Below the pieces are notes generated by a model that was not told the origin of the DNA, made no database searches, and was given only the letters and a program-made list of their open reading frames with translations. This document shows positions 1 through 8,863 of a DNA stretch of 64,000 bases, one piece after another. The DNA is from Brucella tritici. Its GTDB lineage: Bacteria > Pseudomonadota > Alphaproteobacteria > Rhizobiales > Rhizobiaceae. The stretch covers positions 34,112-98,111 of the forward strand of contig NZ_WBWA01000018.1 in the NCBI RefSeq assembly GCF_008932295.1, read 5' to 3'. Made by a program: the position numbers and the translations under genes. Each line of letters starts with the position of its first letter. The stretch's first letter is position 1.

Positions 1-1
1 A

Positions 2-175
2 GATATCGAGACATCGGAGGAGATAATCCGTGCGGTTGCCTCTGTGTGCCCGGACGTCCTTCCCGAAGCACTGACAGATGGCGCGTTCGGTTCATCTCTG
101 CGTGATACGCTTCATGCAATCCAGTCGGAAGGGATCTTGACGGTTATCAAACGGGAGGCTGCAGCGGTAGCTTGA
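2..175 (+). CDS. C-terminal fragment of an unidentified protein (possibly mannitol dehydrogenase family)
   Basis: An open frame enters from the left edge and stops with TGA at 173-175, giving the last 57 residues of a protein. The tail has the pattern of a C-terminal helical domain (PDVLPEALTDGAF, then SLRDTLHAIQSEG). This resembles the ends of mannitol dehydrogenase/fructuronate reductase proteins, where an FPDxL...F..AL...L...G pattern is common. That is a weak hand comparison, so the family is a guess; the frame itself is clear. An IS5-type remnant follows on the opposite strand. Confidence 0.4.
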   Translation, partial: DIETSEEIIRAVASVCPDVLPEALTDGAFGSSLRDTLHAIQSEGILTVIKREAAAVA

Positions 176-404
176 TGCTTTGAACTCATGAAAGACGTAT
201 CGGAGCATGTTGTAAGCGATATTGGCGATGCCATATTCACCGTCGCTTTGTTGGTGCCGATCGTCCTGATGCAGAGCTTCATCTTGTTCTTCTGCGTGGC
301 AAAGACATGCTCGACAGCGAACCTGATCTTTGCCCCCGTTTCGCCCACGACATCAAATCCGGCATGGGCTTGCCCTCCGGCTTTCGCTAATGGATGCTGA
401 CTAC
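130..404 (-). pseudogene. decayed IS5-family transposase C-terminus
   Basis: Read on the minus strand, this encodes IRFAVEHVFATQKNKMKLCI followed by RTIGTNKA. This matches the conserved C-terminal block of IS5-type transposases (VEHVFA.QK..M.L.IRTIG), including the region of the catalytic glutamate. The frame is then broken near 215-225: a one-base change of register restores YGIANIAYNMLRYVF, the usual continuation of this block. The loss is consistent with a deleted A in a short run. No N-terminal half, terminal repeats or complete frame are present, so this is a fragment without function. It abuts the truncated gene at the window start. Confidence 0.7.
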
Positions 405-754
405 TTGTCAGTTTGGCGCATACCGCGTTTTTGCAAGAGAGTGTGTGAAGTAGAGTTTTCAGTCAGCGCTTGTGCTTGTATCAGGTTTACTTCCATTTCT
501 TCAAAGCGAGGATTGGTTCTCAGACCACGGACTTCATCAGAAAGCCAGCGACCGATTTCATCTACTCGCCTTGAAAGATAAGAACCTGCGATCCTAAAAT
601 TACGCATGCTATCTGTCTGAATTGCTTAACAACGGATTTAGGCTAAACGTCTGTTATGGGGCCGGACGCTGACCGTTCGCTTATGCGTTATAAACGGAGT
701 TAGCTGCCATTCGGCAGCAGATCAGTCCTGCTGCTACCCGATCAGATTGTGGCC
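405..754. other. intergenic stretch without a convincing gene
   Basis: About 350 bases separate the IS remnant from the thioesterase gene. A 68-codon minus-strand frame (401-607) has no recognisable domain or clear ribosome site and is not called. Near the right end, two overlapping hairpins can be drawn (AGCTGCC/GGCAGC around 701-718 and GCAGCAG/CTGCTGC at 714-734). They lie just past the end of the long minus-strand operon and may mark its 3' end, but there is no T-run. Confidence 0.3.
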
Positions 755-1156
755 CTACATGAGCTTTTCCGCTCGCTTTCGCATTGTTGGCTCAAGTTCG
801 AGTGAGTGCCGAGCAATCTTGTCAAAACAGACAGACGTTGTCTCATTGATGGCACGCAGTTCTCCATCGAGCGAACCAGCCATGATCTGACGAAAGGTGA
901 TTGATGAACGCCCAACCTTCAACACCTGTGAGCGGATCGTCAGCAGGTCTCCGGCCGGTACTTCCTGCTTGTATTCGGTTGTCGAGTGCACGTCCGCCCA
1001 ACCGAAACTCTCATCCGGGATTTTCCCGGCAATGTGACCCAGGAGCTGAAAGCTCGCATCATCGAACATCCCGGCATAGTGCCGGACATTCATGTGCCCC
1101 ATGACATCACACATCCACGGATGCGCGACACCAACAAAAGTAACAAGACCACTCAT
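755..1156 (-). CDS. acyl-CoA thioesterase, 4HBT (hotdog) family
   Basis: A 133-residue protein of usual single-hotdog length. Near residues 17-30 it carries D-x-M-G-H-M-N-x-x-x-Y, the signature of 4-hydroxybenzoyl-CoA-type thioesterases, where the Asp acts in thioester hydrolysis. The rest fits a YbgC/FcbC-like fold (EYKQEVPAGDLLTIRSQV on the central strand). It is cytoplasmic with no signal sequence. The start overlaps the stop of the preceding deacetylase gene by four bases (ATGA), so it is translationally coupled and is the last gene of the operon that begins at 9649. In that setting it may release CoA from the ester left by the BKACE reaction; this is inference. Confidence 0.8.
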   Translation of the reverse strand: MSGLVTFVGVAHPWMCDVMGHMNVRHYAGMFDDASFQLLGHIAGKIPDESFGWADVHSTTEYKQEVPAGDLLTIRSQVLKVGRSSITFRQIMAGSLDGELRAINETTSVCFDKIARHSLELEPTMRKRAEKLM

Positions 1157-2181
1157 CGCGCCACCGATTGATAGCCGCCGAGGAACGTCGTCAGGTTATC
1201 GCCCAGCGCATCGCACAGATATCCGCCTTCCTGCACGATGACAGTTGGCAGGCGAAGCTTCGCAATTGCTTCGGCAATGCGTCCGAAACCACCAGTGGTG
1301 ACCGACAATCCGCCGAACGGGTCGCCCTCGAAAGGATCGAGGCCAAGCGCTATCACCAGCGCATCCGGTGCGAAGGCTTCAATACGGCGGAAGGCCGTAT
1401 CAAGTGACGCAAGGAATTCGGCATCGCCGGATTTGCGCAGCAGCGGTAGGTTGAGATTGTAGCCCAGTCCCGCGCCCTCGCCGCGTTCATCGGCATGCCC
1501 CCAGAAAAAGGGATAGAAGCGCACCGGATCAGCATGGATCGAGACGGTCAGCACGTCGGGGCGGGCATAGAATATGCCTTGCGTCCCGTTGCCGTGATGA
1601 AGATCCACGTCGAGGATCGCCACGCGCTCGGCTTTCGAGCGCAGGCGCTGGGCTGCAACCGCCGAATTGTTGACGAAGCAGAAGCCGCCCGCCACATCGG
1701 CAAATGCATGATGCCCCGGAGGACGACAGAGCGCATATGCCGCGACCTCGCCTGCAAGCACCGCATCGGCGGCATCGACCGCGCTCCACGCGCTCCAGCA
1801 CACGCTTTCCCACGTATGTTCAGCAATCGGGCAAGCCGTATCGGCCATGTGATAGCCGACCTGTCCCACGGCGGATGCCGGATAACGGCCGTCACGCGCC
1901 AGCGGATGAATGTTCGGGATCACTTCTTCCGAAGCCTCATCAATACGCCGCCAGCGGGCATAGATGTGCTGGAGGAATTCCAGATATTCCGGCGTATGCA
2001 CGGCTGCAATCGGGCCAAGGCCATGATTTTGCGGACGGATAATCTCACAGCCTGCTGCCTTCGCGCCCGCGAGCAGGCGCTCGGCACGCTCAGGCTGTTC
2101 GGGGTTAGGCTGCGGCGCACCGCTGGAAAGAAAGGCTTTCGGGTCGTGACGCTTTTGCTCGACAGCGTAAAAGGCTTTCAT
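1153..2181 (-). CDS. acetylpolyamine aminohydrolase / class II histone-deacetylase-like hydrolase
   Basis: A 342-residue arginase-deacetylase-fold enzyme. Visible motifs in order: RPPGHH (153-158, the active-site His pair), FCFVNN (167-172), DVDLHHGNGTQ (191-201, a zinc Asp and His), a later GLDPFEGD with the second zinc Asp, and QEGGY near the C-terminus with the transition-state Tyr. All catalytic residues of the family are present. The length and an opening MKAFYAVEQ(K)RHDPK resemble bacterial acetylpolyamine amidohydrolases, which remove acetyl groups from N-acetylated polyamines. It overlaps both neighbours by four bases. The operon context suggests it deacylates an imported or internally acetylated amine; the substrate is unknown. 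Confidence 0.88.
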   Translation of the reverse strand: MKAFYAVEQKRHDPKAFLSSGAPQPNPEQPERAERLLAGAKAAGCEIIRPQNHGLGPIAAVHTPEYLEFLQHIYARWRRIDEASEEVIPNIHPLARDGRYPASAVGQVGYHMADTACPIAEHTWESVCWSAWSAVDAADAVLAGEVAAYALCRPPGHHAFADVAGGFCFVNNSAVAAQRLRSKAERVAILDVDLHHGNGTQGIFYARPDVLTVSIHADPVRFYPFFWGHADERGEGAGLGYNLNLPLLRKSGDAEFLASLDTAFRRIEAFAPDALVIALGLDPFEGDPFGGLSVTTGGFGRIAEAIAKLRLPTVIVQEGGYLCDALGDNLTTFLGGYQSVAR

Positions 2182-2705
2182 GACTGCTCCCTGATTTGAT
2201 TGATACGTGCCAAGCGGGCGAAATCATCGCCATAAGCACCATGATCGCGGTCAGCTTCGATCCAGCCGATACCCAACCGGTCATAAAATCTTTGCGCTGC
2301 GACATTGTCCCGGTCCACGGCCAGCCGCAGATAGACGCCGCCCCGCGCCATCGACCAGGAGGCGACATGGCGCAAAAGCACCTCGCCTATCCCCTTGCCG
2401 CGAAAGGCTTCATCGACATAGAGGTCCTGCACGTAGACACCGGGTTTGCCGTACCATGTCGAGAAGATCGGAAAGAACAGAGCCAACCCGGCAAACGTAT
2501 CGTCCACCTCAGCGATCAGGCTGGTAAAAGCCGCATGAGGGCCGAAACCGTAACGACGGAAATCCTCAACCGTGCTGGAGATTTTGTCTGTAGCGCCAAG
2601 TCCCGCCCCCATCGTGCAGATTGCTGCGTGAATCTGTTCGGCATCGGCAAGCTCTCCGAGCCGCACCACGACGCATGCCTTGTTGTCCAACACGATCTTC
2701 GGCAT
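2178..2705 (-). CDS. GNAT-family N-acetyltransferase
   Basis: A 175-residue protein with the GNAT acetyl-CoA site: YVDEAFRGKGIGEVLLRHVA has the R/Q-x-x-G-x-G/A pyrophosphate loop, followed by LAVDRDNVAAQRFYDRLG, the typical motif B. Such enzymes transfer acetyl groups to amines. Its start touches the BKACE stop (one-base overlap) and its stop overlaps the deacetylase start. Pairing an N-acetyltransferase with an acetylpolyamine-type deacetylase in one coupled operon suggests that the amine intermediate is protected by acetylation and later released. That is inference; the family call is firm and the substrate is not. Confidence 0.85.
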   Translation of the reverse strand: MPKIVLDNKACVVVRLGELADAEQIHAAICTMGAGLGATDKISSTVEDFRRYGFGPHAAFTSLIAEVDDTFAGLALFFPIFSTWYGKPGVYVQDLYVDEAFRGKGIGEVLLRHVASWSMARGGVYLRLAVDRDNVAAQRFYDRLGIGWIEADRDHGAYGDDFARLARINQIREQS

Positions 2706-3652
2706 CAGAACGCCACCCTATCTCCACCCTTAAGGCCCAGATAATCGCGCGCCTCGTCGGGTGTGGCAACTTCCAGCGACAAGCCGTCAAGGATGCTACG
2801 AATGCGCCGCACCTGATCGGCATTGCTCTTGGCCAGTTTTCCCCGCCCGTCATAGAGGCTGTCTTCCAGACCGACACGCACATTGCCGCCCATGGCCGCC
2901 GCCATTGTGATCATCGGAATCTGGTGTCGCCCTGCCGCCAGAACCGAGAAGGAATAGTCGTCGCCGAACAGCTTGTCTGCAATGCGCTTCATATGCATGA
3001 GGTTGTCCGGGTCTGCACCAATGCCGCCCAAAATGCCGAAGACGAACTGGATGAACAGATGACCAGTCACCAGTCCACGATCACGGAAATGGGCCAGTGA
3101 ATAGAGATGCCCCACATCATAGCATTCGAACTCGAAACGCGTGCCGCAGCCTTGTCCCAGGCTGGTCAGAATGCCTTCCATATCCGCGAAGGTGTTCTTG
3201 AAGATGGAATGACGCGTTGCCTCCAACAGTTCTGGTTCCCATGCGTGCTTCCACTCGCGTGGCTTGTCGAGGGCTGGAAACAGCGCGAAATTCATCGAGC
3301 CCATATTGAGCGAGCACATTTCCGGTTGCGCCTTGAGCGGCGCGGCCAGCCGGTCTTCCAGCCTCATCAGCGACGAACCGCCAGTGGAAATATTCACCAC
3401 CGCTGCCGTCGATTGCTTGATGCGCGGCAGGAACTGCATGAACAGGTCCGGATCGGCGGACGGCCTGCCGTCACGCGGATCGCGGGCATGAAGATGCAGG
3501 ATGGATGCGCCCGCTTCCGCCGCAGCGATGGCTTCGCTTGCAATCTCGTCCGGCGTCACCGGCAGATGCGGTGACATGGAGGGTGTATGGACGGAGCCTG
3601 TCACTGCGCAGGTGATGATCACCTTGCGACGCATCTTCTTCTTGTCGGTCAT
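2705..3652 (-). CDS. beta-keto acid cleavage enzyme (BKACE, DUF849; 3-keto-5-aminohexanoate cleavage type)
   Basis: A 315-residue TIM-barrel enzyme. The zinc-binding HLH of ILHLHARDP (His53, His55), the start PVTPDEIASEAI and the late GGNVRVGLEDSLY are hallmarks of the BKACE family. Members condense a beta-keto acid with acetyl-CoA and cleave it to acetoacetate plus a CoA ester; the best known case is Kce in lysine fermentation. The gene starts 12 bases after the aminotransferase stop. This order fits a route in which transamination produces a beta-keto acid that this enzyme splits. Which keto acid cannot be read from the sequence, because specificity depends on pocket residues I cannot align here. 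Confidence 0.9.
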   Translation of the reverse strand: MTDKKKMRRKVIITCAVTGSVHTPSMSPHLPVTPDEIASEAIAAAEAGASILHLHARDPRDGRPSADPDLFMQFLPRIKQSTAAVVNISTGGSSLMRLEDRLAAPLKAQPEMCSLNMGSMNFALFPALDKPREWKHAWEPELLEATRHSIFKNTFADMEGILTSLGQGCGTRFEFECYDVGHLYSLAHFRDRGLVTGHLFIQFVFGILGGIGADPDNLMHMKRIADKLFGDDYSFSVLAAGRHQIPMITMAAAMGGNVRVGLEDSLYDGRGKLAKSNADQVRRIRSILDGLSLEVATPDEARDYLGLKGGDRVAF

Positions 3653-3664
3653 GATCCGGTTTCC

Positions 3665-5032
3665 TTATGCGTTCACGGGCAGCTTGAGTTCACGCGCCAG
3701 AACCTCCAGCGTATCGCCGAGGATCGCGGTGATCTCGCCAACCTGTTCGCGGCTCACGATCATCGGCGGACAGACGAGAAAGTGATCGCCTTCAACACCG
3801 CCGCGCGTGCGGCGCGAATAGATGATCAGTCCGCGCTCATAGGCGAGATCGACCATGCGCTGATGGGCATTCAGTTCCTTCGGTAGCGGCTTCATGGTTT
3901 CTGGATCGGACACGAATTCGGCCGCCAGCAGCAAGCCTTTGCCGCGCACATCGCCGATGAAGGGGAAGCGTTTCGCAAGCCCTTCCAGTTCGCCCTTCAA
4001 TGCATCGCCCATGCGAGCGGCGTTACCGACCAGATCGAGACGATCGATCTCCTGCAATACGGCCTTGCCCGCCGCACAGGCCAGTGGATTGCCGGCATAG
4101 GTGAAGCCATGCAGGAAACCGCCAGCATCCAGAACCGGCTGCACGATGCGTCCGGGCGCCGCCATTGCGCCAAGCGGGCAATAACCCGAGGCGAACCCCT
4201 TCGAAAGCGCGATGAGATCGGGCTTGCAGTTCCAATGGTCACCGCCCAGAAACTTGCCGGTGCGTCCGGCGCCGCTCATCACCTCGTCGTGGATGAGCAG
4301 GATGCCATAACGGTCGCAGATTTCGCGGATACGCGGATAATAGCTGTCGGGCGCGACCAGCGCACCGGTCGACGCTCCGCCGATCGGCTCCATGATGAAG
4401 GCGAGCACGCTTTCAGGACCTTCTTCCTGAATCTTTTCCTCCAGCATGTCGGCATATTTCTGGCCGCGCTGTTCCATCGTAAGATTGTCCCGGTCGAGAT
4501 AGGCGGTCGGTGCCGAGACTTTCGGCATTTCGCGCATGATGGGCGCGAAGGGCTCGCTCAGAGCCGCGTAGCCAGTGACAGCCAGCGCGCCAAGCGTACC
4601 GCCATGATAGGACGGAAAGCGCGAAATCACTTTCCAGCGCTTGCTCTGCCCGGTCGCGACCGCCCACTGGCGGGCGAGCTTGATGCAAGATTCCACCGCT
4701 TCCGAACCACCGGAAACAAAGAATATCTTGTCCAGACCTTCCGGCATACGCTCGGCGGCCATGCGCGCCAGATCTTCCGCTGGTTCGTTTTCAAAGTGCA
4801 GGCGATAGGCGAAGGTCACGCGGTCCATCTGCTCTTTCATGGCATTGAGCACATTGCGATTGCCATGGCCGATATTGACCACCATCGCGCCACTTGACCC
4901 GTCGATAACACGGCGTCCGTCCTGATCCCAGATATAGATGCCTTCGGCGCGATCCACCAGCGGCCTGCGCAGGCGCGACTGGTAAAAAAGGTGCGATGCC
5001 GGGCGTTCGTTCTGTGCATTTGTGTTGAGCAT
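3665..5032 (-). CDS. class III PLP-dependent aminotransferase (omega-amino acid type)
   Basis: A 455-residue fold-type I aminotransferase of normal length. The phosphate-binding FVSGGSEAVESCIKLAR is near 105-121, SYHGGTLGA near 141-149, the PLP-pyridine Asp in IHDEV at 247-251, and the Schiff-base Lys278 in LSKGFASG. The family transfers amino groups from omega-amino acids, beta-amino acids or polyamines to pyruvate or 2-oxoglutarate. It lies 12 bases after the DMFase-like gene and 12 before BKACE, so it is probably the central step between amide hydrolysis and C-C cleavage. Substrate unproven. Confidence 0.9.
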   Translation of the reverse strand: MLNTNAQNERPASHLFYQSRLRRPLVDRAEGIYIWDQDGRRVIDGSSGAMVVNIGHGNRNVLNAMKEQMDRVTFAYRLHFENEPAEDLARMAAERMPEGLDKIFFVSGGSEAVESCIKLARQWAVATGQSKRWKVISRFPSYHGGTLGALAVTGYAALSEPFAPIMREMPKVSAPTAYLDRDNLTMEQRGQKYADMLEEKIQEEGPESVLAFIMEPIGGASTGALVAPDSYYPRIREICDRYGILLIHDEVMSGAGRTGKFLGGDHWNCKPDLIALSKGFASGYCPLGAMAAPGRIVQPVLDAGGFLHGFTYAGNPLACAAGKAVLQEIDRLDLVGNAARMGDALKGELEGLAKRFPFIGDVRGKGLLLAAEFVSDPETMKPLPKELNAHQRMVDLAYERGLIIYSRRTRGGVEGDHFLVCPPMIVSREQVGEITAILGDTLEVLARELKLPVNA

Positions 5033-5044
5033 GGCGTTACTCTG

Positions 5045-6703
5045 TCAGCGCTTGAGATATTGGTTGAGAACATTGGCGGTCACACGCTCGACCATGCGGT
5101 CGCCGCGTTTGAGAGCCGCGACCCACTCGCAGCTTCCGGCGTGGAAAACCTCGCCCTTGCCGCGTGGAAAATTGACGATCATACCGCAGCCGCGCTTGAT
5201 GCGTTCGACGGCTGCATCGCCATTGTCGCCGATCAGCGTATCGGCCACAAATTTGGCATCGGCATCGGAAAGGAACTGGTCGTCGGCTGGAATATCCGCG
5301 CTCTCTTCCTTGAGAGACGACATGCCAAGCGCCAGTATCTGCAATCCATCGGGTGCGCCGCTGCCCTCCTCCGGTTCAGGCAGACCGCCCCGGATCACAT
5401 AGTCGAGCCCGTCGACCTCATAGCCGAAGGCGTGACCGTCAGCGCCCAGGAGATCACCGTAATAGATGCCGGTTCCCGCAAAGGCCCAATGTTCCGGGCG
5501 ATAGACCGGAAAACCGCGCACGCCACGTGGAGCGCAACCACCCCAGCCGACATAAAGCCCGCGCAGCGCATTGAGGCCGAAGGTTTCGGCAGCAGGCCGT
5601 CCGGCTTCCGTCGCTTCCCAGCAACCGCTGGTGCGTCGTGGATCGGCGGAGCGATAGACCGGGTCTTCGGCGCGGGCGCGATATTTGTAGCAAGTCTGGC
5701 GCTTGCCATCATCCTCAAGCCGCGTCTGCCACATGAAGTTGCCCGCAAAACGGGCCGCACGGCCGCCGCCATCGACATAATGATCGACGGCATCGCGCAT
5801 TTCCCATGTCCAGTATTCGTCGTGACCGACAAAGGCCACGCAATCATAACCGTCGAGGATTTCCGGCGAAAAATGCAGCTCATGCTGGCTGGCGAGATCG
5901 ACCGCATAGCCCTCCCGCTCGGCCCAGCGGAAGAACAGGCTGTCATAACTTGCCCAGCCGGAAGAAGTATATTTCTTGGAATAGCCGTTGGCATAGGCCC
6001 ATTCCATATGCGGATAGCGCGGCGGCGCGGCAGGCGGCGTCACAATTTCCAGCGGCACGCGCGGCGCATCGGATGGCAGGACAACAAAGCCACGGCAGAA
6101 AGGACGCTCGATGCTCACCGTCGTCGCATATTGATCGCCATTCGGCCCGGTGATGCCCTGATAATGGTTGGAGCCGCCCCATGTATTATAGGCCGTCCAT
6201 GTGCCGGTGGCAGCGACCTGCAGGATGCGGCCCGGCTTGCGACCCGCCGCTGGGCGCAGGATGAAAAGGTGATGGCAATGGATCGGCTGTCCGTCATTGC
6301 CATGCGCCTTCAGCGTGATGCGATAAGCGCCGGAAGGCCAGTTCTCATCCGTCTTGAAGGCGAATGTCGTCTCCCAGCTGCAACCGGCAACCGAACATTG
6401 CGCTGGCGTTTCCTGCCATTTGCAGTCAATCCCGCGTTTGGAGAAGACCGGCGTTTCCACCGCTCCATCCCGCACGATTTCGATATCGAAACGCGAGGCG
6501 GTTGCGCTCACCTGTAGATGGATAGTCGCGCCCGGCAGATAGGAATAGGCATCGGTGTAGCACCAGATTTCGCCGCGCGGACCATCCATGCCGGGATATT
6601 CGTAATAATGGCCAAGGACGGCTTCACGCCGCTGCGCCGGGGTCAGCCCGAAATCGGGAAACTCCCCAAAATCGGCAAACTCATTGACGTTTCTCTCGTT
6701 CAT
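5045..6703 (-). CDS. N,N-dimethylformamidase large-subunit-like protein (copy 1)
   Basis: A 552-residue protein of the DMFase beta-subunit-like family. The central segment has RILQVAATGTWTAYNTWGG (159-177), then a glutamine-amidotransferase-like Rossmann region with FVGHDEYWTWEMRD (Tyr297), the GNFMWQ segment, CYKY (Tyr339) and FGYEVDG (Glu429). In DMFase a mononuclear iron is held by two Tyr and one Glu; Tyr297, Tyr339 and Glu429 are my candidates by spacing, without an alignment. As I recall, the characterised large subunit is about 200 residues longer, and a small subunit is required; none is seen here. No signal peptide. It sits between the importer ATPase and the aminotransferase, so it may hydrolyse an imported N-substituted amide. 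Confidence 0.8.
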   Translation of the reverse strand: MNERNVNEFADFGEFPDFGLTPAQRREAVLGHYYEYPGMDGPRGEIWCYTDAYSYLPGATIHLQVSATASRFDIEIVRDGAVETPVFSKRGIDCKWQETPAQCSVAGCSWETTFAFKTDENWPSGAYRITLKAHGNDGQPIHCHHLFILRPAAGRKPGRILQVAATGTWTAYNTWGGSNHYQGITGPNGDQYATTVSIERPFCRGFVVLPSDAPRVPLEIVTPPAAPPRYPHMEWAYANGYSKKYTSSGWASYDSLFFRWAEREGYAVDLASQHELHFSPEILDGYDCVAFVGHDEYWTWEMRDAVDHYVDGGGRAARFAGNFMWQTRLEDDGKRQTCYKYRARAEDPVYRSADPRRTSGCWEATEAGRPAAETFGLNALRGLYVGWGGCAPRGVRGFPVYRPEHWAFAGTGIYYGDLLGADGHAFGYEVDGLDYVIRGGLPEPEEGSGAPDGLQILALGMSSLKEESADIPADDQFLSDADAKFVADTLIGDNGDAAVERIKRGCGMIVNFPRGKGEVFHAGSCEWVAALKRGDRMVERVTANVLNQYLKR

Positions 6704-6712
6704 TCCGATACC

Positions 6713-7486
6713 TCACGCAGCCAGATATTTCTTGAGGAAGGAGCGCGTACGCTCCTGCACCGGATTGCTCAAAATCTGATCCGGCGGTCCCTCTTCGACC
6801 ACCACGCCGCCATCCATGAACAGGATGCGGTCAGCCACTTCGCCCGCAAAACGCATCTCGTGCGTAACGATCAGCATCGTCATATGTTCGGCGGCAAGCT
6901 GCTTCATGACGGCATTCACTTCATCCACCAGCTCGGGATCGAGCGCCGAAGTCGCCTCGTCGAACAGCATCACCTTCGGCTGCATGGCAAGCGCACGCGC
7001 AATGGCCACGCGCTGCTTCTGGCCGCCCGACAGGCGCGAGGGGTAGACGTCGATCTTGTCGGCAAGCCCCACCTTCGACAGAAGCTCCAGCGCCAGCGTG
7101 CGTGCCGCGTCCTTGCCCATGCCCTTGAGCTTGATCGGGCCGAGCGTGATGTTTTCCAGCACCGTCAGATGCGGAAACAGGTTGAAGTGCTGGAACACCA
7201 TGCCCATCTGCTGGCGCACGGCATTGATGTGCTTCTCGAAAGCCTGCCCGGTGAGAGGTTGATTGACCTGCACGCCGTCAAGCCAGACTTCACCGCCATT
7301 CAGTGTTTCCAGATGATTGATCGAACGCAGAAGCGTGCTTTTGCCGGAACCGCTGGGGCCTATGATTGCCACGATCTGGCCGCGCGCCACGGAAAGGTCG
7401 ATGCCTTTCAACACTTCCAGCGCGCCATAGGCTTTGCGGGCATCCTTCACTTCGACCATCGGTTTTGCAGATTGGGAGCTGCTCAT
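6713..7486 (-). CDS. polar amino acid ABC transporter, ATP-binding protein
   Basis: A 257-residue ABC ATPase of the GlnQ/HisP type. Walker A is GPSGSGKST (near 43-51), the Q-loop is [13 protein letters not shown], the signature is [16 protein letters not shown], Walker B is [14 protein letters not shown], and the switch His is in VTHEMRFA. All motifs for ATP hydrolysis are intact. It follows the two permease genes with four-base overlaps, and the DMFase-like gene begins nine bases after its stop, so import and catabolism are transcribed together. Confidence 0.93.
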   Translation of the reverse strand: MSSSQSAKPMVEVKDARKAYGALEVLKGIDLSVARGQIVAIIGPSGSGKSTLLRSINHLETLNGGEVWLDGVQVNQPLTGQAFEKHINAVRQQMGMVFQHFNLFPHLTVLENITLGPIKLKGMGKDAARTLALELLSKVGLADKIDVYPSRLSGGQKQRVAIARALAMQPKVMLFDEATSALDPELVDEVNAVMKQLAAEHMTMLIVTHEMRFAGEVADRILFMDGGVVVEEGPPDQILSNPVQERTRSFLKKYLAA

Positions 7487-8157
7487 CGCGTGACCTCCAC
7501 TTTTCTTTCAATGCGCCGCAACCCGGCCTCAAGGACGAGATTGACCACGTAATAGATGGCCGCGACGGTGATATAGAATTCGAACGGGCTGAAGGTTTCG
7601 CTGATGGCGAGCTGGGCGCTGTGCACCAGTTCCGCAATGCCGATGATCGAAACCAGCGACGTATCCTTCAGAAGAACAATCATATTGTTGCCGATCGGCG
7701 GGATCGTGTTGCGGATCGCCTGCGGGATGACGATGTAGCGCAAGGCCTGACCATGGCTGAAACCGATGGAACGGGCGCCTTCCATCTGGCCGGGATCGAC
7801 CGCCACGATACCTGCCCGGATGATATCGGCATTATAGACCGCGAAGTGCAGGCTAAGACCGATAATGCCAGCGCCAAGCGCGGGGATATTGATGCCGATC
7901 TGTACCAGCCCGAAATAAATCAGGAACAGTTGCAGCAGAAGCGGCGTCCCCATGAACAGCCACATGAAGAAGCGCACCGGATAGGCCAGAATGGCTGGCG
8001 CATAAAGGACAACCAGCGCAAATACGATCCCGAGTACGAAGCTCAAGAGTGCCGACGAAACGGTCAGAACCAGCGTCCACCAAAGGCCAGTCAGGAGCAG
8101 ATCCGTATAGGGAGTGACGATGCTGAAATCGAGGGCTTGCATCCAGTCCTCCCTCAC
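7483..8157 (-). CDS. polar amino acid ABC transporter permease (HisM/GlnP type)
   Basis: A 224-residue inner-membrane protein with several hydrophobic segments. The cytoplasmic EAA loop, [20 protein letters not shown], couples it to the ATPase. Length and motif are typical for the HisMQ group, which works as a pair of permeases. It overlaps both the upstream permease (ATGA) and the downstream ATPase gene. Confidence 0.92.
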   Translation of the reverse strand: MREDWMQALDFSIVTPYTDLLLTGLWWTLVLTVSSALLSFVLGIVFALVVLYAPAILAYPVRFFMWLFMGTPLLLQLFLIYFGLVQIGINIPALGAGIIGLSLHFAVYNADIIRAGIVAVDPGQMEGARSIGFSHGQALRYIVIPQAIRNTIPPIGNNMIVLLKDTSLVSIIGIAELVHSAQLAISETFSPFEFYITVAAIYYVVNLVLEAGLRRIERKVEVTR

Positions 8158-8801
8158 TGCGCCGCGAAGCGCTTGTCGAGAAGATCGACCCCGCGCGCCA
8201 CGATATAGATGATGATCATGTAGAGAACGGCAGCAACGCCGAAAATCTCGAACGGCTTGTAGGTCGAACCGATAAAACGCTGCGCCGTATAGGTCAGCTC
8301 AACCACCGAAATAGTGGAGACCAGCGCTGAACCTTTCAAAAGGGCAATAGCGTTGACGCCAAGCGGACGGATCATCAGGCGAGCCGCCTGCGGCAGCACG
8401 ACGAACCGCATGGTCTGGCCGCGCCCGAAGCCGATGGAGCGCGCCGCTTCGCTCTGCCCGCGATCAACGCTCAGGATCGCACCACGGATCGATTCCGACA
8501 TGTATGCGCCGATATTCAGTCCCAGCCCGATGACACCAGCGGCAAACGGTTCCAGATTGATGCCGATCTGCGGGCCGCCGAAATAGAGAATGAAGAGCTG
8601 TACAAGGCAGGGCGTGCCGCGAAAAACGCTGACATAGGCCGCCGCCAGTCCTCGCAGAATGGGTGAGCGGGACAGGCGGCCCGCCACGAGTATTGCAGCC
8701 ACCACAAGACCCAAGATCAGGGCCAGCGCGGAAATTTGCACAGTTACCCATGCCGCCTCCAGAAAGAACGGGAGGACGCGCTGCATCAACGCAAAATCCA
8801 T
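8154..8801 (-). CDS. polar amino acid ABC transporter permease (HisQ/GlnP type)
   Basis: A 215-residue membrane protein with an EAA loop reading EAARSIGFGRGQTMRFVVLP and hydrophobic helices on either side. It is the partner of the neighbouring permease. A GGAG ribosome site precedes the ATG. It starts 62 bases after the binding-protein gene; that longer gap is common after periplasmic protein genes, which are usually made in excess. Confidence 0.92.
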   Translation of the reverse strand: MDFALMQRVLPFFLEAAWVTVQISALALILGLVVAAILVAGRLSRSPILRGLAAAYVSVFRGTPCLVQLFILYFGGPQIGINLEPFAAGVIGLGLNIGAYMSESIRGAILSVDRGQSEAARSIGFGRGQTMRFVVLPQAARLMIRPLGVNAIALLKGSALVSTISVVELTYTAQRFIGSTYKPFEIFGVAAVLYMIIIYIVARGVDLLDKRFAAQ

Positions 8802-8863
8802 CGGAAAACTCCGGTCAATCGGTTCTCAACCGGCCCGGACATATGCCGGGCCGGGATGACGCA

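Noticed and set aside
401..607. 68-codon minus-strand frame beside the IS5 remnant
   Set aside because: No ribosome site, no recognisable motif, and located in IS debris; kept only as an intergenic note.
4991..6517. 508-codon plus-strand frame
   Set aside because: It lies fully antisense to the DMFase-like gene, is arginine/histidine-rich without domains, and arises from the codon bias of the real gene.
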